Shown here: positions 58,771 to 64,000 of the stretch, one piece after another
How positions within the stretch are numbered: position 1 is the stretch's first letter
How the letters are laid out: every line of letters begins with the position of its first letter
Origin: an uncultured Streptococcus sp.
GTDB taxonomy: Bacteria > Bacillota > Bacilli > Lactobacillales > Streptococcaceae
Direction of reading: 5' to 3'
NCBI GenBank assembly: GCA_934229725.1
Contig: CAKQDX010000009.1
Span: forward strand, 31,974-95,973
Length of the DNA: 64,000 nucleotides
Notes under the pieces: generated by a model
Databases searched by the model: none
Seen by the model: only the letters and a program-made list of their open reading frames with translations
What the model was told of the DNA's origin: nothing
Program-made: the position numbers and the translations under genes

Positions 58771-59136
58771 ATGGCTCGTATTGCTGGAGTTGACATTCCA
58801 AATGATAAACGTGTAGTAATTTCACTTACTTACGTATACGGTATCGGACTTACAACATCTAAGAAAATCTTGGCTGCTGCAGGTGTTTCTGAAGACATCC
58901 GCGTTAAAGATTTGACAAATGATCAAGAAGACGCTATCCGTCGTGAAGTGGATGCAATTAAAGTTGAAGGTGACCTTCGTCGTGAAGTAAACCTTAACAT
59001 CAAGCGTTTGATGGAAATCGGTTCATACCGTGGTATCCGTCACCGTCGTGGACTTCCTGTCCGTGGACAAAACACTAAAAACAATGCCCGCACTCGTAAA
59101 GGTAAAGCTGTTGCGATTGCAGGTAAGAAAAAATAA
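58771..59136 (+). CDS. rpsM: 30S ribosomal protein S13
   Basis: The 121 aa begin MARIAGVDIPNDKRVVISL and end with a basic tail (NARTRKGKAVAIAGKKK) that contacts P-site tRNA. The helix-hairpin-helix is around YGIGLTTSKKIL. SD AAAGGAGAAA lies upstream. Confidence 0.98.
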   Translation: MARIAGVDIPNDKRVVISLTYVYGIGLTTSKKILAAAGVSEDIRVKDLTNDQEDAIRREVDAIKVEGDLRREVNLNIKRLMEIGSYRGIRHRRGLPVRGQNTKNNARTRKGKAVAIAGKKK

Positions 59137-59163
59137 TTTAAAATAAAATAGGAGGTAAAAACA

Positions 59164-59547
59164 TTGGCTAAACCAACACGTAAACGTCGTGTGAAAAAGA
59201 ATATCGAATCTGGTATTGCTCACATTCACGCTACTTTCAATAACACTATTGTTATGATTACAGATGTGCATGGTAATGCTGTAGCTTGGTCATCAGCTGG
59301 TGCTCTTGGTTTCAAAGGTTCTCGTAAATCTACACCATTTGCTGCCCAAATGGCTTCAGAAGCTGCTGCTAAATCTGCACAAGAACATGGTCTTAAGACA
59401 GTCGAAGTAACTGTTAAAGGTCCTGGTTCAGGTCGTGAGTCTGCTATCCGTGCTCTTGCTGCTGCTGGTCTTGAAGTAACTGCAATCCGTGATGTAACTC
59501 CTGTACCACATAATGGTGCTCGTCCTCCAAAACGTCGTCGTGTGTAA
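59164..59547 (+). CDS. rpsK: 30S ribosomal protein S11
   Basis: The 127 aa start with TTG (AKPTRKRRVKKNIESG) after AGGAGG. Platform protein near the SD-anti-SD helix. Ends with the conserved PHNGARPPKRRRV. Confidence 0.98.
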   Translation: MAKPTRKRRVKKNIESGIAHIHATFNNTIVMITDVHGNAVAWSSAGALGFKGSRKSTPFAAQMASEAAAKSAQEHGLKTVEVTVKGPGSGRESAIRALAAAGLEVTAIRDVTPVPHNGARPPKRRRV

Positions 59548-59595
59548 TCTTTAATAACAATAGTACACAAGGTTCGTTTCGAGGGAGTATAATAA

Positions 59596-60534
59596 ATGAT
59601 TGAGTTTGAAAAACCAATAATAACAAAAATTGATGAAAATAAAGATTACGGCAAATTTGTCATCGAACCACTAGAACGTGGTTATGGTACAACTTTGGGT
59701 AACTCTCTTCGTCGTGTACTTTTGTCATCACTTCCAGGTGCTGCCGTAACATCAATTAAGATTGATGGAGTACTCCACGAATTTGATACCGTACCAGGCG
59801 TCCGTGAAGACGTGATGCAAATTATCCTTAATGTTAAGGGTCTTGCTGTAAAATCTTACGTCGAAGACGAAAAAACAATTGAACTAGATGTTCAAGGTCC
59901 AGCTGAAGTAACTGCTGGGGATATCTTGACTGATAGTGATATTGAAATTGTTAACCCTGATCATTATCTTTTCACTATCGCTGATGGTGCTTCATTGAAA
60001 GCAACTATGACAGTAGCTACAAACCGTGGTTATGTTCCAGCAGATGAAAATAAGAAAGATGATGCACCAGTGGGAACATTGGCTGTAGATTCAATCTACA
60101 CACCAGTGAATAAAGTCAATTATCAAGTTGAACCTGCTCGTGTAGGTAGTAACGATGGTTTTGATAAATTGACAATCGAAATCATGACAAACGGAACAAT
60201 CATTCCTGAAGATGCCCTCGGTCTTTCAGCTCGCGTTTTGATTGAACACTTAAACTTGTTTACTGACCTTACTGATGTGGCTAAAGCTACAGATGTAATG
60301 AAGGAAACTGAGAAAGTGAACGATGAAAAAGTGCTTGACCGTACCATCGAAGAACTTGATTTGTCTGTCCGCTCATATAACTGTTTGAAACGTGCCGGTA
60401 TTAATACCGTTCATGATTTGACAGAAAAAACTGAGCCTGAAATGATGAAAGTCCGTAACCTTGGTCGTAAATCTCTTGAAGAAGTTAAAGTTAAATTAGC
60501 TGATCTTGGACTTGGACTTAAAAACGATAAATAA
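59596..60534 (+). CDS. rpoA: DNA-directed RNA polymerase alpha subunit
   Basis: The 312 aa have an N-terminal dimerisation domain (about 1-228, ERGYGTTLGNSLRRVLLSSL). The C-terminal domain (about 245-305, LDLSVRSYNCLKRAGINTV and RNLGRKSLEEVK) contacts UP elements and activators. SD GAGGGAG lies upstream. Confidence 0.98.
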   Translation: MIEFEKPIITKIDENKDYGKFVIEPLERGYGTTLGNSLRRVLLSSLPGAAVTSIKIDGVLHEFDTVPGVREDVMQIILNVKGLAVKSYVEDEKTIELDVQGPAEVTAGDILTDSDIEIVNPDHYLFTIADGASLKATMTVATNRGYVPADENKKDDAPVGTLAVDSIYTPVNKVNYQVEPARVGSNDGFDKLTIEIMTNGTIIPEDALGLSARVLIEHLNLFTDLTDVAKATDVMKETEKVNDEKVLDRTIEELDLSVRSYNCLKRAGINTVHDLTEKTEPEMMKVRNLGRKSLEEVKVKLADLGLGLKNDK

Positions 60535-60551
60535 TAATATAGGAGGATAAC

Positions 60552-60938
60552 ATGGCTTACCGTAAACTTGGACGCACAAGCTCACAGCGTAAAGCGGTTC
60601 TTCGTGATTTGACTACAGATCTTATCATTAACGAAGCAATCGTTACAACTGAAGCACGTGCTAAAGAAATCCGTAAAACAGTTGAAAAAATGATTACTCT
60701 TGGTAAACGTGGTGATTTGCACGCACGTCGTCAAGCAGCTGCATTTGTACGTAACGAAATTGCATCTGAAAGCTATGATGAAGCAACTGACAAATATACT
60801 TCAGTAACTGCTCTTCAAAAACTTTTCTCAGAAATCGCACCTCGTTATGCTGAACGTAACGGTGGATACACTCGTATCCTTAAAACAGAACCACGTCGTG
60901 GCGATGCTGCCCCAATGGCAATCATCGAACTTGTTTAA
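60552..60938 (+). CDS. rplQ: 50S ribosomal protein L17
   Basis: The 128 aa begin MAYRKLGRTSSQRKAVLRDL. Last gene of the superoperon, 17 bp after rpoA, SD AGGAGGA. A long structured region and terminator follow. Confidence 0.98.
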   Translation: MAYRKLGRTSSQRKAVLRDLTTDLIINEAIVTTEARAKEIRKTVEKMITLGKRGDLHARRQAAAFVRNEIASESYDEATDKYTSVTALQKLFSEIAPRYAERNGGYTRILKTEPRRGDAAPMAIIELV

Positions 60939-60952
60939 TTTTTATCAATTTT

Positions 60953-61041
60953 GTTGAGTGTTATGATGATGGAATAGCTTTGCTTTTCTTAGTCTAGCTC
61001 TGGTCTACCGCTGGGCGTTCGCCTAGCGGGAACACTCATCA
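60953..61041 (+). other. Structured region after rplQ
   Basis: GAGTGTT near the left end pairs with AACACTC near 61031. Inside, CCGCT-GGGC and GCC-TAGCGG form a second stem. No T run follows, so it is more likely an mRNA 3'-end or processing structure than the terminator itself. Confidence 0.5.
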
Positions 61042-61065
61042 TAAAATGGGAATAAATAAGCATGT

Positions 61066-61118
61066 AACGCTTGTTTACGAAAGATAATACGGTTGTTTTT
61101 CGTAAGCAGGCGTTTTTT
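61066..61118 (+). terminator. Terminator of the ribosomal superoperon
   Basis: A long stem: AACGCTTGTTTACGAAA pairs with TTTCGTAAGCAGGCGTT, followed by T4-6. Confidence 0.85.
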
Positions 61119-61186
61119 AGTCTATAAATCGTCTGAATATTTTGATATAATGGGATAAACTTATTTTTTTAAAGGGGAATATTATT

Positions 61187-62482
61187 TTGACAACAGCCAA
61201 GGAACTTCTTAAACAAAGGTATTATTTGCCAATCAAGGAACAACCCGAACTATTTGTAGGAATCGAGTTGGAATACCCTGTTGTTAATTTGAGCGGGAAC
61301 GCTACGGATGTCTCTCTTACAAAACAACTTTTAATCTATCTTATTGATAATTTTGACTTTAAAGCAGATAAATTTGATTCTGATAATAATCCTATTCAGC
61401 TTATTGAGCAAGCTTCTGGAGATATGATTCTTTTTGAAGTCTCATACAATACGATTGAATTTGCGTTTGCCAAGGCTAGTCGGATTGCTGAGGTTGAAGA
61501 ACGTCTGGATACTTACCTTAGTATAATTCAACCATACCTGCGTAATCATAACCATGAGTTGCAAGGTTGGGGAGTTAATCCTAACTGGGCTAAAAATGAT
61601 AATAGTCCGGTAAAATCACCTCGTTATGAGATGCTTATGGATTTTCTTGAGCTTTCTAAAGCCAAAAATAATCCTTTCTTCCATAATTACCCGGAATACG
61701 GGTCTTTTATCTGTGGGAGTCAGGTGCAGTTGGATGTCTCCAAGGTTTCCTATTTAAGAGTTCTAAATGCTTTTAATCAGATTGAGGGTCCTAAAGCGGT
61801 ATTATTTGCTAATTCGGAATTTTGGGATTCTGATTGGGATTTAGCGATTTCGAGGGATGTTTTTTGGGAGAATTCCATGCATGGTGTCTTTGAAGAAAAT
61901 GCAGGGATTTTTCCAAGAGTGTTCAAGAATGAGGATGATTATTTTTCTTATTTATCTGAGACAGCGATTTTTACTGCAAAACGGGCTGAGGAAACCTACT
62001 ATTTTGAACCGATAAGAGCTAAAGATTATTTGAATAAACCAGCTATTACAGCCTGGTCTATTCATGGTAAAGAAGTTACGATTAAGCCGAGTGAGGAAGA
62101 CTTTACAACGCATCGATCTTATCAATTTCAAGATTTAACGACTAGAGGAACGATTGAATTTCGAAGTGTTTGTACACAACCTTTTTCAGCGACTTTCTCA
62201 CCAGCAGCCTTTCATCTGGGGCTGTTAGTCAATTTAGAACGTTTAGAAAAGATTTTAAAAGATTCTCCATTTTTTGAAGCTTTTGACTTTGATTATCCGA
62301 GAATTCGTCGTTTATTTTCGAAAAATCTAATTGCTAAGGCAGACCTTGAACTGATTTTACCTTTAACAGAAGCGTTATTGGTTTGTGCAGAGGATGGTTT
62401 AAAATCACGTGGATTTGGAGAAGAAATTTACTTAGCTCCTCTTAAAGAGAAGCTGGAAGCATTGAAAGTAAAATTCGATTAG
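61187..62482 (+). CDS. Glutamate--cysteine ligase-like protein (GshA family)
   Basis: The 431 aa start at TTG behind AAAGGGGAA, with an extended -10 (TGATATAAT, 61143-61151) upstream. Features of the carboxylate-amine ligase fold are FVGIELEYPVV near residue 24, YNTIEFAFAKAS, GSQVQLDVSKVS and TRGTIEFRSVC. It probably joins glutamate to cysteine or another amine. No ATP-grasp glutathione synthetase domain is attached, so it is not the bifunctional GshF of many streptococci. The substrate is uncertain. It stands alone between two terminators. Confidence 0.72.
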   Translation: MTTAKELLKQRYYLPIKEQPELFVGIELEYPVVNLSGNATDVSLTKQLLIYLIDNFDFKADKFDSDNNPIQLIEQASGDMILFEVSYNTIEFAFAKASRIAEVEERLDTYLSIIQPYLRNHNHELQGWGVNPNWAKNDNSPVKSPRYEMLMDFLELSKAKNNPFFHNYPEYGSFICGSQVQLDVSKVSYLRVLNAFNQIEGPKAVLFANSEFWDSDWDLAISRDVFWENSMHGVFEENAGIFPRVFKNEDDYFSYLSETAIFTAKRAEETYYFEPIRAKDYLNKPAITAWSIHGKEVTIKPSEEDFTTHRSYQFQDLTTRGTIEFRSVCTQPFSATFSPAAFHLGLLVNLERLEKILKDSPFFEAFDFDYPRIRRLFSKNLIAKADLELILPLTEALLVCAEDGLKSRGFGEEIYLAPLKEKLEALKVKFD

Positions 62483-62551
62483 TTTTTGATTGAGCTTGAA
62501 GGTTTATATAATTTTGAAGTGAAATATTTAAAAAAACAGTTGAAAAAGGTA

Positions 62552-62581
62552 TTGACGATACTCGACAACAAATGGTATTAT
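62552..62581 (+). promoter_or_regulatory. Upstream promoter of tRNA-Leu
   Basis: TTGACG, 18 bp and TATTAT with an extended TGG. Confidence 0.6.
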
Positions 62582-62639
62582 ATAGTAGTTGTTTCAAATG
62601 AGGCAATGGAAAGTTTAGTTAAAAACTTTTCAAAAAGTG

Positions 62640-62668
62640 TTGACAGAAGTTGTCAGGCTTGATATAAT
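62640..62668 (+). promoter_or_regulatory. Main promoter of tRNA-Leu
   Basis: Perfect consensus: TTGACA, 17 bp, TATAAT; starts transcription about 8 bp before the tRNA. Confidence 0.85.
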
Positions 62669-62682
62669 AGTTAATGTTGTTA

Positions 62683-62768
62683 GCGGAAATGGCGGAATTG
62701 GCAGACGCGCAGGACTAAGGATCCTGTGACCGCTTTAGGTCGTGAGGGTTCAAGTCCCTCTTTCCGCA
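62683..62768 (+). tRNA. tRNA-Leu (AAG anticodon)
   Basis: An 86-nt class II tRNA: acceptor GCGGAAA/TTTCCGC, anticodon arm CAGGA-CTAAGGA-TCCTG giving AAG, long variable arm (TGACCGCTTTAGGTCGT), T-arm GAGGGTTCAAGTCCCTC, discriminator A. CCA is not encoded. It decodes CUU and, if A34 is deaminated to inosine, CUC and CUA. Confidence 0.95.
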
Positions 62769-62772
62769 GAGT

Positions 62773-62798
62773 AACCAGTCGGTTGACTGGTTTTTTTG
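62773..62798 (+). terminator. Terminator after tRNA-Leu
   Basis: AACCAGTC/GACTGGTT with a 4-nt loop and T7. Confidence 0.92.
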
Positions 62799-62808
62799 TA
62801 TTAAAAAA

Positions 62809-62822
62809 TCAAAACGCTTACA
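62809..62822. promoter_or_regulatory. Possible cre (CcpA) site upstream of fba
   Basis: On the minus strand TGTAAGCGTTTTGA matches cre except for one base. It lies upstream of the fba promoter, a position compatible with activation. Confidence 0.4.
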
Positions 62823-62856
62823 AATTGTAGAAAAGCTAGTTTTTTGAATCTAATTG

Positions 62857-62865
62857 TGATAGAAT
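62857..62865 (+). promoter_or_regulatory. Extended -10 promoter element of fba
   Basis: TGATAGAAT, with no strong -35. Predicted start near 62872. Confidence 0.6.
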
Positions 62866-62870
62866 AAACA

Positions 62871-62884
62871 TGTAAACGGGTTCA
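62871..62884. promoter_or_regulatory. Possible cre site over the fba transcription start
   Basis: TGTAAACGGGTTCA fits the cre core in most positions and overlaps the hairpin GGGTT/AACCC in the leader. Confidence 0.4.
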
Positions 62885-62913
62885 AACCCAAAAAAATATA
62901 GGAGGCCTTTATA

Positions 62914-63795
62914 ATGGCAATCGTTTCAGCAGAAAAATTTGTCCAAGCAGCTCGTGACAATGGTTACGCAGTCGGTGGATTTAACACAAACAACCTTGAG
63001 TGGACTCAAGCTATCTTGCGTGCAGCAGAAGCTAAACAAGCTCCAGTGCTTATCCAAACTTCAATGGGTGCTGCTAAGTACATGGGTGGTTACAAATTGT
63101 GTAAAGCTCTTATCGAAGATTTGGTAGAATCAATGGGTATCACTGTACCAGTTGCTATTCACCTTGACCACGGTCATTACAACGATGCTTTGGAATGTAT
63201 TCGTGAAGGATACACTTCAGTTATGTTCGATGGATCTCACCTTCCAGTTGAAGAAAACCTTGAAAAAGCAGCTAAAGTTGTTGAATTTGCACATGCTAAC
63301 GGTGTATCAGTTGAAGCTGAAGTTGGTACAATCGGTGGTGAAGAAGATGGTATCATCGGTGACGGTGAATTGGCACCAATCGAAGATGCTAAAGCTATGG
63401 TTGCAACTGGTATCGACTTCCTTGCAGCAGGTATCGGTAACATCCACGGTCCTTACCCAGAAAACTGGAATGGTCTTCACCTTGATCACTTGCAAAAATT
63501 GACAGAAGCTGTTCCTAACTTCCCAATCGTATTGCACGGTGGATCAGGTATTCCTGACGATCAAATCCAAGCAGCTATCAAACTTGGTGTTGCTAAAGTT
63601 AACGTTAACACTGAATGTCAAATCGCATTTGCTAAAGCAACACGTAAATTTGTTGCTGAATATGAAGCAAATGAAGCAGAATACGACAAGAAGAAACTCT
63701 TTGACCCACGTAAATTCTTGAAACCTGGTTTCGAAGCAATTACAGAAGCTGTTGAAGAACGTATCGACGTATTCGGTTCAGCAAACAAAGCTTAA
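62914..63795 (+). CDS. fba: Class II fructose-1,6-bisphosphate aldolase
   Basis: Zinc-dependent glycolytic aldolase of 293 aa. Metal-binding and active-site motifs are HLDHGHYNDA (His-Asp pair), EVGTIGGEEDG, FLAAGIGNIHGPYP and VLHGGSGIPD. Codon use is highly biased, fitting very high expression. SD AGGAGG lies upstream. Its 3' end is the known insertion locus (fda) of ICESt1/ICESt3-type elements, and a partial copy of it lies 104 bp downstream. Confidence 0.97.
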   Translation: MAIVSAEKFVQAARDNGYAVGGFNTNNLEWTQAILRAAEAKQAPVLIQTSMGAAKYMGGYKLCKALIEDLVESMGITVPVAIHLDHGHYNDALECIREGYTSVMFDGSHLPVEENLEKAAKVVEFAHANGVSVEAEVGTIGGEEDGIIGDGELAPIEDAKAMVATGIDFLAAGIGNIHGPYPENWNGLHLDHLQKLTEAVPNFPIVLHGGSGIPDDQIQAAIKLGVAKVNVNTECQIAFAKATRKFVAEYEANEAEYDKKKLFDPRKFLKPGFEAITEAVEERIDVFGSANKA

Positions 63796-63797
63796 TT
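63780..63797 (+). repeat. First copy of the duplicated fba 3' end
   Basis: 18 bp (AGCAAACAAAGCTTAATT) covering the last fba codons and stop, repeated exactly at 63884-63901. Confidence 0.85.
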
Positions 63798-63807
63798 AGC
63801 TTATTAA

Positions 63808-63837
63808 AACAAGGTCCTTTGAGGATCTTGTTTTTTT
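63808..63837 (+). terminator. Terminator of fba
   Basis: AACAAGGTCCT/AGGATCTTGTT stem with one internal mismatch and T7. Confidence 0.88.
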
Positions 63838-63883
63838 GTCCCCCAATAAATAGTCAGTGCCTGCGAATCAATCTGTGATTGAG

Positions 63884-63901
63884 AGCAAACAAAGCTTAAT
63901 T
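63884..63901 (+). repeat. Second copy of the fba 3' end (att-like)
   Basis: Identical 18 bp, followed by GAACAAGGTC, a copy of the left arm of the fba terminator. The right arm is missing where the insertion sequence begins. Confidence 0.82.
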
Positions 63902-63923
63902 GAAAAAAAGAACAAGGTCTTTT

Positions 63924-64000
63924 TGAACTGCACCCCAAAAGTTAGACAGAAAAAATCTAACTTTTGGGGTGTTTTTATTATGAAATTAACTTATGAAGAT
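63924..64000 (+). mobile_element. Left end of an IS3-family insertion sequence (IS150/IS861-like), cut by window end
   Basis: The end sequence TGCACCCCAAAAGTTAGACA is typical of this IS3 subgroup and is followed by the start of a transposase orfA. A long inverted repeat (63931-63971) can fold over the orfA leader. The right end lies outside the window. Confidence 0.8.
63980..64000 (+). CDS. IS3-family transposase OrfA, first 7 codons
   Basis: Encodes MKLTYED, the usual start of OrfA in IS861/IS150-like elements; the rest is beyond the window. No strong SD is seen, consistent with the low expression typical of IS transposases. Confidence 0.7.

Noticed and set aside
60953..61041. A BOX-type intergenic repeat after rplQ
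   Set aside because: I could not match boxA/boxB/boxC sequences, and no second copy is visible in the window; kept only as a structured region.
1..64000. CRISPR array, restriction-modification or other defence system
   Set aside because: No regularly spaced repeats, cas genes, methylases or nuclease pairs were seen in the window.

Overview
The window is chromosomal DNA of a low-GC Gram-positive bacterium. Gene content and order (rodZ-like/pgsA/ecfAAT, mnmG/gdpP/rplI/dnaB, hisS/aspS, nrdD/nrdG, ruvX/ireB, purA, ruvB, the S10-spc-alpha ribosomal operon and fba) fit a Streptococcus, most likely of the salivarius group (S. salivarius, S. thermophilus or S. vestibularis). The salivarius-group call is supported by vestigial integration sites at the 3' end of fba, the known target of the ICESt1/ICESt3 family. 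Most genes are intact housekeeping genes.

Layout. 1-3.3 kb: end of a RodZ-like gene, pgsA and the ECF vitamin-transporter energising module. 3.6-7 kb: two secreted lysozyme-like cell-wall proteins and a large membrane protein. 7-15.2 kb: tRNA modification (mnmA, mnmG), c-di-AMP hydrolysis (gdpP), L9, the replicative helicase and Veg. 15.3-24.4 kb: rpsD with a leader, small membrane or regulatory genes, a TetR/YhgE pair with matching operators, a PadR/DUF1700/DUF4097 envelope operon, a Nudix hydrolase, rpmF-rpmG and a MetE-like gene. 24.7-33.6 kb: hisS, aspS, a YitT protein, yaaA with a cluster of perfect DnaA boxes, and the minus-strand nrdD-nrdG operon behind an NrdR-type operator. 33.7-37.1 kb (minus): a membrane protein, DUF1292, ruvX, ireB, rpmB. 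37.2-40.7 kb: rarA, 6S RNA, tRNA-Lys and a small decayed island bounded by a duplicated tRNA 3' end. 41-46.3 kb: purA with a structured leader, a tyrosine phosphatase/MORN/O-acyltransferase operon and ruvB. 46.4-60.9 kb: a 29-gene ribosomal superoperon from rpsJ to rplQ, including secY, adk, infA and rpoA. 61.2-64 kb: a GshA-like ligase, tRNA-Leu(AAG), fba, a duplicated fba end, and the start of an IS3-family insertion sequence.

The genes mostly serve translation, envelope building and DNA maintenance. The less ordinary content lies in regulatory and mobile DNA. It includes three perfect DnaA boxes inside yaaA and a purA 5' leader with mutually exclusive pairings. 6S RNA abuts tRNA-Lys with no terminator between them, and there are two independent integration scars. 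Two genes (yaaA and ruvB) look leaderless, and seven hairpin-bearing spacers interrupt the otherwise compact ribosomal operon. No CRISPR array, prophage or complete mobile element is visible. All functional assignments come from reading motifs, family resemblance and context; no database search was run.
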